A stretch of DNA of 27,012 nt from Amphimedon queenslandica (lineage: Eukaryota > Porifera > Demospongiae > Haplosclerida > Niphatidae): positions 6,955 to 33,966 of the forward strand of contig NW_003547059.1 of assembly GCF_000090795.2 (NCBI RefSeq). The letters run 5' to 3'. The notes below the pieces were generated by a model that saw only the letters and a list, made by a program, of their open reading frames with translations, did not search any database and was not told the origin of the DNA. A program made the translations under genes and the position numbers. This document shows positions 1-9,208 of this stretch, one piece after another. How positions within the stretch are numbered: position 1 is the first letter of the stretch; each line of letters opens with the position of its first letter.

Positions 1-127
1 ATAAAAAAGCTTATTTTCACGGTAAAATATATTTTTTGTAAATTTTCTTTTTTGCTCCATTGCAAAAATTTTAAATGCAAAATTTTGTATCTTTATTGCC
101 ATGTAATTTAGAACCACTATTGTCATC

Positions 128-340
128 ATGGCTATGGCTGTACTGTTTTGGAATGAATCAAATTACCACTTAAAATCTAATAACAAAGGCAATTTATCTC
201 TAATCACTTGTAATACTTCTACCTACCAAAATTCATTTTATTATCCCTCTGCAATCAACCAATGGAACCATTTACCCTCCTCTCTGAAACTCACTCTTTC
301 CCTCTTGTATCTTAAATTTAAAATAGATAGCCACATATGA
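128..340 (+). pseudogene. 3' end of a LINE reverse-transcriptase ORF (fragment)
   Basis: The open frame ends with a segment containing SFYYPSAINQWNHLPSSL, followed by a hydrophobic stretch and a FK. This is the usual C-terminal signature of non-LTR retrotransposon ORF2 proteins (pattern S-F-x-P-x-x-I-x-x-W-N-x-L-P, then a short tail and stop). Only this last tail is present; no reverse transcriptase or endonuclease motifs are seen upstream inside the window, so it is a 5'-truncated copy, as is common for LINEs. The ATG at 128 is not a real start. The clade (CR1/L2/Jockey-like) cannot be told from so little. Confidence 0.6.
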
Positions 341-1042
341 CCACCTCTTTATTCAATTATCACTTACTAATTTTCTTACAATTAGCTATGCTATTATTTA
401 TTCATTAAAATAATTAAAATAAAACTAATTTTTTCAATTAATACTAAACAGTGCTGAGTGCTGCAGTTCAAGCATAGCCATTGTAGTGTTATAGCAGCAA
501 AGGCACTTTTAAAAGGCGGCAGTAGGTATCGTATAGACAAAAATTTTGGAGGGAGTTAAATTTGATGAATTGCTAAATTATGGTGATTAGAAAATTTTAA
601 TTTCGCAAATTTGTGGCCATGTGCCGTTGAGCATGCACATAACGGCTCAAAATGGCAGATTTTTATTTTGGCAAATGGGTACCAAAATGCCAAAATGGCC
701 AAATTTAATTTATTCCAAAACTTCCTTCTACACAGTATTAATGAGGTTTCACCTTTTAAAAAATGCACATAGTGCTAATTAATTGATCACACCTTTATAA
801 ATAATTGATAATTATGTCAACAGAAAAACTTCAAATAGTGAGGGGTAAATCAAGAAAATTTCAATTCCGAATACTTTTAGGTCAGGAATCAAATACTAAT
901 TCTGAATACTTACTGTTTGCATTCTAGTAGCTAGTTACATGTAGATTATTAAAACAGTTTAATAGGCAGTAAAGTACTCTTTCTAGTCAGTGAAATGATT
1001 GACTATTTACAATGTAAATATTGCTGTGTACGACCCAATTAC
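341..1042. other. AT-rich non-coding stretch
   Basis: No open frame with recognisable protein character on either strand. The part at 545-735 repeatedly uses words such as AAATTTG, GCAAATTTG and GGCCAAATTT in both orientations, so it may be a very decayed inverted-repeat element, but I could not define its ends. Confidence 0.35.
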
Positions 1043-2283
1043 TTAAGCAATATTACTATAATAAGGTTGATTAGGAACATAGCCAGGTGCACGTGGATTA
1101 TATAATGGTTGATGAGGAGCTGAGAATAACGGCTGGGAAGAATAGAATATGAAGGAGAATAACGGACAGGTGCTTGCATCTGAGGATAATATTGTAATGA
1201 ACTATAATTATAAGGTGGTAAGAATGGATTGGAAGAGGCTTGAAGTGTGGTAGGCAGAAGAGAAGGATAAACTGGTACTGGTGTCATTGATCCTAAATAA
1301 CACAAATGCAAACTAAAATATGACTATTAATTAAGATTTGCAATGAAATACAATACATGCTAGTTTCTTACTGGCATAGTTTTGTAGAAGCAAAACAATA
1401 TTTTTATGACCATAATCCATAGCTTCACCAATAGCAGTTTGACCAGACTAAGTAAATGTTAGAAAAATAACTGTGTGATTTGTGGCTTTAAAACATGAGA
1501 TATATACTGATCTTTCAAGAAACTAATAACAGGAATCAATGAAAAACTGGCTAAAATACAGTACAACTTAGCTCCTATTTTGTGATGTGTATACATGTAT
1601 GTAAATGTACATAAAATAAGTAATACCGTGTAGCTCCAAATTTTCGTTAGTCAAAATTTTCGTCAAATTCGTCAGGTACTTTTGCTTGACGAAATTTTTA
1701 ATGGACAAAATTTTTGTTCTACATGGGTAGTATGTGGAATAATAACAAAAAAGACAAAAATTTTATTGACAAAAATTAATTTTAACAAAAAATTAAGATT
1801 TTGACAAAATTTTTGACTGACAAAAATTTGGAGCTATATGGTTCTTACTTTATCTACAGTGTCTGGATCAGCTCCTTTAGAGAGCAATAAAGATAAAATA
1901 TCATGATGTCCTTCACTTGCTGCCATTACGAGTTGTTCATTCTATATAATAAAATAGTTTGATTGCACATGTATATTTATACAAGTAGTTCATATTAAAA
2001 ATGCTTTGATCCTCTCAATTCATTTCATTTTGCTATACATGTATTATACTACTATCATACATAACCAACCAATCAATATTACACACAGTCAAAAAACTCT
2101 GCTGCTAAGTATACCAATTAGTATATAAAATAATAAGTTTCTAGCTACAGTAATGTGAATGAATTGTAGATCATACATGTATATGTACTCACTAAGTTTG
2201 GATCAGCTTCATTAGTTAAATAGTAGTAGCACAATGTCATAATGTCCTTCTTTTACTGCTGAAGTAAGAGCTGTATTTCCATC
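1043..2283 (-). CDS. Ankyrin-repeat protein gene with Pro/Tyr-rich tail (frameshifted)
   Basis: Four exons can be read on the minus strand. Exon A (2193-2283) begins DGNTALTSAVKEGHYDIVLL; exon B (1849-1941) contains MAASEGHHDILSLLLSKGAD; exon C (1372-1447) contains SGQTAIGEAMDYGHKNIVLL. Each is one ankyrin repeat, with GTAAG/GTGAG donors and AG acceptors; exon C ends in phase 1 and joins exon D (1043-1292). Exon D codes for a Pro/Tyr/Ser-rich tail (for example FLPPYNYSSLQYYPQ). Ankyrin repeats bind proteins; the partner is unknown. Exon A has one extra base after the LLL run, and exon D needs a frame change to reach a tail ending QPYYSNIA and a stop at 1043-1045. The intron between B and C holds a MITE at its B-proximal end. 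More 5' exons probably lie above 2283, but none is certain. It may be a pseudogene or a gene with assembly errors. Confidence 0.65.
1625..1842. mobile_element. 218-bp MITE with about 40-bp terminal inverted repeats
   Basis: The left end starts ACCGTGTAGCTCCAAATTTT and the right end, read on the other strand, starts ACCATATAGCTCCAAATTTT. The two arms stay similar for about 40 bases (through the GTCAA word). The interior is AT-rich with many TTTTCGTCA/TGACAAAA words and no coding capacity. It lies in the intron just downstream of ankyrin exon B. A clear target-site duplication is not visible. Confidence 0.75.
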
Positions 2284-2910
2284 CTATTATAACAAAATAG
2301 TAATTGGTTCAATCATAAAGAAAACAAAATAAATTTTTCTATGCTTGTTGAATCATGCCTGTTGTTCTTCTGGTTGAAGCAGTATTGTATTCCAACATGG
2401 TCCTTGTATCGTGCATGTTGTTGCTGATCATCATGATCGTATCTGTATCATATGCTAGGCTGATATTGTCATCATGCAAGCTATATACCCAAAATCCATG
2501 ATAGGATATGACAGGATGAGCAGAATTCTTGGTGGCTTGGTGTATAGAAATCCCCAACCCCTAAAAATTGAATCAAAATTATAGCATAAATATAAATATT
2601 AAATATCTAAATGTAAATTTCTGAACTGCTGGGCAGCTTTTCATTCAACATGAAGTCAAAATAAACCATAATATTCTTGACAGTTCTACTCCTTTAATGG
2701 ATGCGCATTCCACCATACACATTGATATGTACATTAACAAGTCAACCTACACTAGCATGAAAAATGCAATAATAACTATAGAACTATAGTGTTGTACTAT
2801 AGGAGTAACTATACACACAATGATTATAATCTAGATACATGCTTTGTTATTACAATAGAGGAACTGATTTCTAAATTCCAGGAATTGCTATCACAGCTTT
2901 AACACTGTAC
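2284..2910. other. Spacer with one unassigned open stretch
   Basis: On the minus strand 2339-2566 is open and preceded by a plausible acceptor (TTTTTAG). The reading frame in the track sense gives no known domain; a second frame through 2340-2450 is also open. It could hold an upstream exon of the ankyrin gene but there is no repeat signature. Nothing else is seen here. Confidence 0.25.
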
Positions 2911-2953
2911 AAAACCCCCCCTTACAATATACATATATTGAAAGGGAGTTTTT
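2911..2953. repeat. Short foldback (imperfect hairpin)
   Basis: AAAACCCCCCCTTACAATAT is followed after a tiny loop by its near complement (ATATTGAAAGGGAGTTTT). The stem is about 19-20 bp with a few mismatches. It sits about 85 bp upstream of the HSPA12-like start codon, so it could be a 5'-leader structure or a tiny foldback relic. No heat-shock element repeats (nGAAn/nTTCn arrays) were recognised near it. Confidence 0.5.
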
Positions 2954-3038
2954 TACAGCCGTGCTGAAGAGTTACTTTTGCTGTTGCACTTGTTTGTAGG
3001 ACAGTAGGAGTTTGTATTCAACTTGTGAGCAAAAGAGC

Positions 3039-5039
3039 ATGAGCTATAAGCCTCCATTGAGCAAAGCAGAAAAGGTTTCTATAACCTGCAATGATATCAA
3101 TCAGTCAAATGGTGGCAATATTGCTGCTATTGACTTTGGGACTACATCAGTTTCACTGGCCTACACTACCAAAGGAGATGAGAAAATTAATACTTTCCTG
3201 CTGGATGCTGACGAAAAATCTGCTCGAGTTCCAAATGCTTTTTTTTTGGAAAGAGATGAGAATCGAAAGATATCTGTAATAGCATTTGGAAGTAATGCCA
3301 GAAACAGGTTCTCAGCCATTAAACACTCTATTACTCAAGATTTTATTTACTTTGAAAGGATCAAAATGCTAATGAAAAGAAGCAAAGTAAGTTCATACTA
3401 TACAGCATAATTATTGATTCCCAATAGAATATCAATCGACAAGCATTGGTTAGATCTTTTTCTGGTGAAAAGTTCTATCTACTTGAGGTCATTGCATTCA
3501 TACTACAGTATGTTAAAGATCAGCTCATAGACCATCTCGCTATTGGAGCCAAGCCATTGAAGACAACAGATTTTGATTGGGTTATTACTGTACCTGCTAT
3601 ATGGGATGCACGAGGAAAGAGAATGATGAGAGAAGCTGCTTATCTCGTAAGTAGCTGTACTATGCTTACATGCACATGCTAGATACTTATGCTGTATTTC
3701 TGATATATAGGGTGGTCTGCTAACAGAATCTAGTAATGGGATAACTCATTTTTCCCAAATATCTGATATCTCCTACCCCATTCCAGATGAAATCAATCCA
3801 GAAAAGCTCTCATTAGCGCTGGAGCCAGAGTCAGCAGCTATTTATAGTCAAGAAAATATCATTGAACAAATTGAAGGGGATCCATCAACAGCAGCTGTCA
3901 AGCGTCCCACAAAATACATGGTGATTGATATAGGAGGAGGCACCGTTGATATTACTACTCACTTTGAAGTTGATGGTGGCATTGTTGTTCAGAATATACC
4001 AACTGGTAATGCATGGGGTGGCACAGAGGTTAACAAAGCATTCTCTAAATTGCTTGAGAGTGAGTTAAATGATCCTAGTTTTCAAAATTTTTTACAGCAT
4101 GGCAATTATTCTCAGCAAAAGGCCATCTTGAATAAGATGTTCTACATTGAGTTTGAAAACCAGAAAGTTTTGTTTGGTAAAGAATTGATCAATGAAATAC
4201 TAATAACTCTACCAAAAAAATTTGTCAAATTTTTTCAAAATGAGCTCGCCAAAGGGATCAATGGTATGGAATACGATGATGATATGGATACGCTGTGGGT
4301 TAGCAATGAAGTCATAGAGTCTAAATTGTTTGGCCCTGCAGTGGATGGCATCATAGAATCTACACTTTCAGCTATTGAAGATAGTGAGCATAAGGTTGAT
4401 ACATTTTATCTGGTTGGTGGGTTTGGTGGTTGCAAGTATATTCATCGCAAGGTATCTGCTGCCATTAAGAATGCATACAGTTCTAAAGGTCATGATGTTC
4501 ACGTTGTAGTACCTTTGACGCCTCACTTGGCTGTTGCTACTGGAGCTGTGATGTGGCATCAAAATAAAGGAAAAGTGAAAGGGAGATGTGTTGATGCTAC
4601 ATACGGAATAGGAACATCTATTCCATTTAATCCTGAACAGCACGATGAGCATTATTGATACTATGACAGTGCATGGGAGCATGATAGGTGCAGGGATGTC
4701 TTTGATGTCTTCATTGAGAAAGGAGAGCTTGCAAAAATTGATGAAGTCATAACGCTTGACTTATGCCCTTTTAGTCAAGATGACACTGATGTTCACATCA
4801 GCATCTACTGCACAACTGAGCCTGGAGTGCAGTATGTCAAGGATAAAGAGGGGAAGAAGGCAGTTACAAAGATTGGAAAACTTGTTATAGATGTTCCCAA
4901 TCCTGATAATCTCCCGTTACATGAGCGTTTAGTTGATGTATCCATGGATTTCAGTGGTACCGAGATAAAGGCCAAGGCCAAGTACCGTATAAATGGCAAA
5001 GAAGTTAAAACTGTGTGCGACTTTCTAAGCATTCATTAG
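3039..5039 (+). CDS. HSPA12: HSPA12-like Hsp70-family ATPase, three exons, one in-frame TGA
   Basis: Exons are 3039-3386, 3428-3646 and 3711-5039, all joined in phase 0, giving about 631 codons, near the usual HSPA12 length. The start is the ATG at 3039; the same frame is open back to 3012 but without ATG. Hsp70 nucleotide-binding motifs appear in order: phosphate-1 loop IAAIDFGTTSVSLAY, the HSPA12 block DWVITVPAIWDARGKRMMRE, connect-1 ALEPESAAIYSQ, phosphate-2 VIDIGGGTVDIT, and adenosine loop YLVGGFGGCKYIH. HSPA12 proteins keep the ATPase half and have a divergent C-terminal part; here that part runs from the region around HDEHY to CDFLSIH. Substrates of this branch are poorly known; cytosolic by absence of a signal peptide. 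A TGA at 4656-4658 interrupts the frame, which otherwise continues intact for 126 codons. It may be a nonsense mutation, an assembly error or recoding. Confidence 0.88.
3387..3427 (+). other. 41-bp intron 1 of the HSPA12-like gene
   Basis: Begins GTAAGT and ends CCCAATAG. Joining its flanks keeps the frame (RSK to NINRQ) and the Hsp70 alignment. At 41 bp it is close to the minimum size for animal splicing. Confidence 0.8.
3647..3710 (+). other. 64-bp intron 2 of the HSPA12-like gene
   Basis: Begins GTAAGT and ends TGATATATAG. Its removal joins the codons of EAAYL to GGLLTES in phase 0, as in HSPA12 relatives. Confidence 0.8.
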
Positions 5040-5128
5040 TAGGACTATTATTGACTAGATAGTTGTTCTTAATTATAATTGAGTAAATAGCTATGTACTT
5101 TGCTTTCTATATATTTTTTGAAATTTAC

Positions 5129-5134
5129 AATAAA
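5129..5134 (+). terminator. Candidate polyadenylation signal of the HSPA12-like gene
   Basis: AATAAA lies 90 bases after the stop codon of the HSPA12-like gene, in an AT-rich context. It is the only canonical hexamer close behind the stop, though another AATAAA occurs at about 5175. Confidence 0.45.
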
Positions 5135-5139
5135 TTCGT

Positions 5140-5656
5140 TTATATGGAAACTAATTACAGCTCAAGTGGGTTACAATAAAGTGCTTGAAATTACAATGCA
5201 AGTTATTACCATTTAGGTGATAACCCCAGTAGAAATAAGTTCACTATCAGTCACACATGTAAGTACGGGTATTTTATCAGCTAATGAATAATGTTATGGA
5301 CATTGTACTTTGTACAAGTGGCTTCAGTTCCAGGAATTGGTTAAAGCTATGTCAACTGCTGGCATTCTTAGAATTGCACTACAATCAAGTTATAAGTATA
5401 TAGCCTTACAGGCCTACTTGTATGTTTAATAGTATATGAACTTAAATAATGTGAAATATGCATTACACTTTAAAAAGATTAATCATTATAGCTCTTACAA
5501 TGAATCCATTGAAAAAACTAAAATTATTTGTTATTATACACAACTGTTACTGTGAGGAAAAGTCATTTCCAATGATATCAATGCAAAGGTTCCTGTGATT
5601 AAGGATTAGAACACATAAAAAATAATGACAGGCTTCTTTATGACCTCGAAAATCTT
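5140..5656. other. Intergenic region between convergent genes
   Basis: Lies between the 3' ends of a plus-strand and a minus-strand gene. AT-rich, no coding frame and no inverted-repeat element recognised. Confidence 0.4.
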
Positions 5657-6630
5657 TCAATCAACAACACCATAGACTACCGAAGAAAGAACTGGGACAC
5701 AAGTGAACCAAGAAGGAGCATTAGGAGTGAGAGAAAGAGAAGGGTAAGATTGAGAAGTTGAAGTAGGAAGAGTGTAGGCAGGAGGAGAAAAAGAATGAGG
5801 AGGAGGAGGATTAAAATCTTGCAACATATTAGACAATCTGGGAAGTAGCATTGGTTGTCTCCTGAACCCAGCATTCTCTGGATGTTTGGGTCCTGGATTC
5901 CATTGATATGTACACTGGATTGCACTCTGTTACTATGATCTGAGGAGCTTGAGAAAAAATTCTGTCCTCCATCCATCTAATGTTTGTAGTTTTGGCAAAG
6001 CTCATTACAAGGAGGTAGGGCAGGGTTGCGCGAAACTGCCACAGGATCTTTTTTATGTGATTTAGTGAGCAACGGTGTATTGGGAGCTGGGTGACTATTA
6101 AGGGAATCCAGTATTAAAGACTATTGCTTCTGCTGCTGCTGCTGAGGTGAGCCAGAGTCAGTCCTTTCACACTGGTGAGGGAAGACATGAATACGTTTAA
6201 TTGGATCATTGGACTCTGATGGTTGAGGCTGCATGCCTGTTGCCTGCATGTCATGGAGTAAGAAAGTCATACAGTCCTCTATGAGATCAGATGGCAGAAA
6301 TATAACAACCTTCTTCTTGCTACAATTTGAGCATAATTCCATTTGTATGCCAGTGTATTTTACAATGAAGCGTTAGACTTTGCTTAAGTTCCATGCATAT
6401 AAGTTTACATTGCTAACTGGTAAGGCCAGTATGAGGACTCGATCTAACTGTCCAGGGGGGTGAGTTGGTAAGTTGATCTAGCAAAATTAAAGGCATAGTA
6501 AAATTTTCCAGAAACAGTAACAACATTCTAATTATCATCAATTATAAGTACATGTATTCTTACTTTATTTTGATTTGGAGGAGGGACGACTATTGGTGGG
6601 GGTAGGGATGTAGAATCAGGCATGGAGTAT
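5657..6630 (-). pseudogene. Pro/Gln/Ser-rich coding relic, function unknown
   Basis: On the minus strand a first piece (about 6564-6623) starts MPDSTSLPPPPIVVPPPNQ and ends at a GTAAGA donor. After an intron ending TTTTGCTAG it continues at about 6482 with LPTHPPGQLDRVLILALPVS. The same frame then runs through a TAA into ELCSNCSKKKVVIFLPSDLI and a poly-Gln end at 6121, then through further TAG codons into a Ser-rich part. A frame change near 5900 leads to a Pro-rich tail (FNPPPPHSFSPPAYTLP) stopping just before 5657. The coherent low-complexity character across the stops points to a real coding sequence with three in-frame stops and at least one frame change, or unrecognised introns. No known domain is seen. 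Its position directly 3' of the NIPBL-like exons means it could be a continuation of the same transcript or a separate gene. Confidence 0.45.
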
Positions 6631-6678
6631 CATCCAGTTGAGTCTTTTCTCTCATTTCTTGTCAGCATTGACAACTGA

Positions 6679-7541
6679 CTAAGGCTCATACAGAATCCCT
6701 TGCCTCTGAGAGACTGCCTTCTCTCCCATCTTGTTACTGTCAGTTGGAGTATACTCCTTGAAAATTACAAACAATATAAACACTGTCACTCGAAAATTAT
6801 TAGTCAGAATGAGCTGCAACTTTCTACACAGCATAAAGACATCAATATGTATCAGAAAATACAATAAAAATTTGGGTTGATTTCAGAGCCACTTTTTGTA
6901 AAAAACCTACATGGCATTTTTGGAAAATGGCCATTTTTTCACTTACTTATCACTGAGTGCATAGACCCGTCTAAGGTGCTGCTTCAGTAGTAGCAGTAGT
7001 ATACACCTCAATGAGGACCTACAGCAGTCATTTAGCTGCTTTAAATCATAACTGTTTTGTGCTACAGAAAAAAAAGTGAGATTAGACAAGTATTTATTTA
7101 CTTACATTATAATTACTAAAAAATGAGGAGAGCTAGATTTAACATCATTGTTTAATATCTTCTTCTTGTTCTGATTAATTTTTTTTATCATCATCAGCAG
7201 CTAGTCCTGACTGTCCTAATGCCTGTATACACGAACAATAACAAAAATCAATAAAAAGTACAGTATATAGCTTATTTATTTAACAAAAAATATTTTTAAG
7301 CCACAAAAATTAATTCCAACAAAAAATTTGAACAATGAACTTACATTATGTATATGCATGCTACATAGACATATACATAATGTACATGGCATTTTTGAAA
7401 AACAACTCATTTTTTATATTTCGAGTAAAACATGGTCACAATAAACCACACCAACCTCCATCGTGCAATTCATTTCTTCAAATTCTGCTTGTGACTTATT
7501 TGTATTCTTTTTGTGATCAGTTACTTCCTCATCAAAATCTC
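6679..7541 (-). pseudogene. NIPBL: NIPBL/Nipped-B (cohesin loader Scc2) C-terminal exons, probably decayed
   Basis: NIPBL loads cohesin onto chromatin with MAU2. Four minus-strand pieces fit the end of its HEAT-repeat part. 7456-7541 and about 7160-7222 code acidic, charged linkers (DFDEEVTDHKKN; AADDDKKN). 6947-7061 codes LLLLLKQHLRRVYALSD, and 6681-6756 codes EYTPTDSNKMGEKAV followed by a segment ending GILYEP. The last two align without gaps to the NIPBL motif family 'LLLLKQHLK-x-LYGFSDSKIQ-KYSPSESAKVYDKA...' as I remember it. Splice-like sites flank the pieces (GTAAGT at 6946, GTTGG at 7455, CTGTAG before 7061). However, a TAG follows GILYEP, an in-frame TAA interrupts the acidic piece, and the phase from the LKQHL exon into EYTP does not match. 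I infer a partial duplicated or decaying copy. Upstream HEAT-repeat exons are not found in the window. Confidence 0.6.
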
Positions 7542-7871
7542 CTAAATTAAGAAACAAACCAAATTGACACTCTGCAATCATGTACATGCATGTACTATCT
7601 ACATAATGCACATAATGTACACAGCATTGCACTGATGATTCTTTAATGATGTTTGAAATAAAATTAATGAGAAAAAAACGTAATAAAAATAATGGAACAA
7701 GATAAATAATGATAATTATAGCACTTAGCAGTAGCAGAAATGGCAATTATAATTTGCTCAAAATTTTAAATTTTTAAATTTAAAATTCATAGAGTATCTT
7801 ATTCTGATTGAATTCAGTTAAAAGTTTGGACACCTCATTCATATTACTGACATCAAACAGAATTATTCATG
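7542..7871. other. AT-rich spacer
   Basis: Contains open but low-information frames on the minus strand (hydrophobic, AT-driven composition). No motif, repeat or splice-supported exon recognised. Confidence 0.3.
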
Positions 7872-8116
7872 AATTGTGACCATAATTGACAAAAGGTACC
7901 TTATGGCGGGTAGTGAAATTTGTCTTTCTAGCCTAAGAAATCCAACTTCCTGAGCCCCAGTTATCATAAAATTACTCCACAGGATGCAAAAAGTTACCAT
8001 GAAACTTTTAGAAACAATGATTGTCTAACAAAGCACTCACAGGTTGATATTTTCCATTATAACGATCAATTTTAAAATCCGCCATAAGGGCCCTTTTGTC
8101 AATTATGGTCACAATT
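7872..8116. mobile_element. 245-bp MITE with 38-bp terminal inverted repeats
   Basis: The left end (7872-7909) begins AATTGTGACCATAATTGACA and runs to CTTATGGCGG. The right end (8079-8116) is its reverse complement with only two mismatches (GGTACC against GGGCCC). The 169-bp centre has no coding capacity. Superfamily unknown: no convincing target-site duplication is visible next to either end. Confidence 0.85.
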
Positions 8117-8966
8117 GATTAAAAACTAGTATTTTACTAACCCCTCCTATACAAAGACTGCCACTGACAGTAACTTGCATGTTTCAAAAAGGTATAGAAG
8201 GTGACAAAATAACGTCTATTACAGGGCATTGAAGTGCAAAGCTACAAGAAAACAAATATTCAGCAAAAAGAAGAGATTTATGATATTATCTAGCCAAAAT
8301 GAGAAACTCATAAATGATGATCAGGGTCATAATAAATGCCAAAAGAAAGAAAATACTATACCCTTTGTTTTTAGAAATGTTAGCATGCCACTTCATATTA
8401 GACATACAATTACCTGTAAAAGTTTTGCTAGAAATCAAAGGGTTTCTGCCATTTCTTATATAACTAGTGTTTCATAGATACATACTTCAAAATTCAAGGT
8501 TTGTTGTTTCTTAAAACATATTTGCAAAAATGTATTTCATAAAACAAAGTTTTTTGGAGTGGATCTATAGTGCCCTTCATTCCCTCCAAAAATTAAGGTA
8601 AAATTATAAAGAAGCAATAACTTTCTAGAACAAGATGAATATTTTGATAATCTGCAACAAGGTATACACCATTTGAACTGTTACCACTTAAAAAAACAAT
8701 TATCTGTCTTTGACATTGATGGAAATCTTCTGTAGCAGTCTATTATACAACACTTTTAAGAAATCACCAAAGGTATGTCACTTTTCATTATTAATATAAC
8801 ATAAACTTTATAATTGAGTCATTCAGCTTTCTCCTCTTTCTTTTCGGCTACAAATAGTAACTTGATTCATTGATATTTTTTGTATAAACTTGTAACCACA
8901 TACACACTCTGTAAAATTGAAAGGAAAGTGGATGCAATCAAAAACTGAGAAATACCAAATTAGTAT
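8117..8966. other. Non-coding spacer with one short Lys-rich frame
   Basis: A plus-strand frame at 8229-8477 (82 codons) follows a plausible acceptor (TCTATTACAG) and is rich in Lys/Gln, but I recognise no domain and a second frame beside it is equally open at first. I do not call it a gene. Nothing else stands out. Confidence 0.3.
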
Positions 8967-9058
8967 AGGTTATACACCAAGGTCGAGGTTGCTAGGGGAT
9001 TTGCTAGCCGAGCGACACAGTCACAAGGTCACTAAATGCCATAAAAACCGAGACCGAG
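8967..9058. repeat. Short foldback element, about 92 bp
   Basis: GGTTATACACCAAGGTCGAG on the left and, on the opposite strand from the right, GGTTATACACCTCGGTCTCG. The arms are about 24 bp with a small offset. The centre is relatively GC-rich for this window. It directly abuts the left inverted flank of the Crypton. Confidence 0.6.
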
Positions 9059-9074
9059 GTGTATAACCAACTTC

Positions 9075-9110
9075 TACCATGCCAACTTGCAATGACCAAT
9101 CATGTTGCAG
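9075..9110 (+). repeat. Left inverted flank of the Crypton
   Basis: About 36 bp, paired with 10806-10842 in opposite orientation; begins TACCATGCC and ends TTGCAG. Confidence 0.65.
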
Positions 9111-9208
9111 AAGAATAGGTTTCCTTAGTAGCTTGTTCATCTTTTAAGAGCACTATAAAAGTGTGTCCCTTGACAACTGAGCTCATTTTGTAAAAAGCAC
9201 TGACAAAA

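Noticed and set aside
4368-4682. 104-codon minus-strand ORF
   Set aside because: Antisense to HSPA12 exon 3.
6600-6756. Frame reading LQLTVTRWERRQSLRGKGF that resembles a PC4 coactivator domain
   Set aside because: The same bases in another frame align gaplessly to NIPBL (EYTPTDSNKMGEKAV); the PC4 likeness is weaker and probably accidental, although splice phase would favour it.
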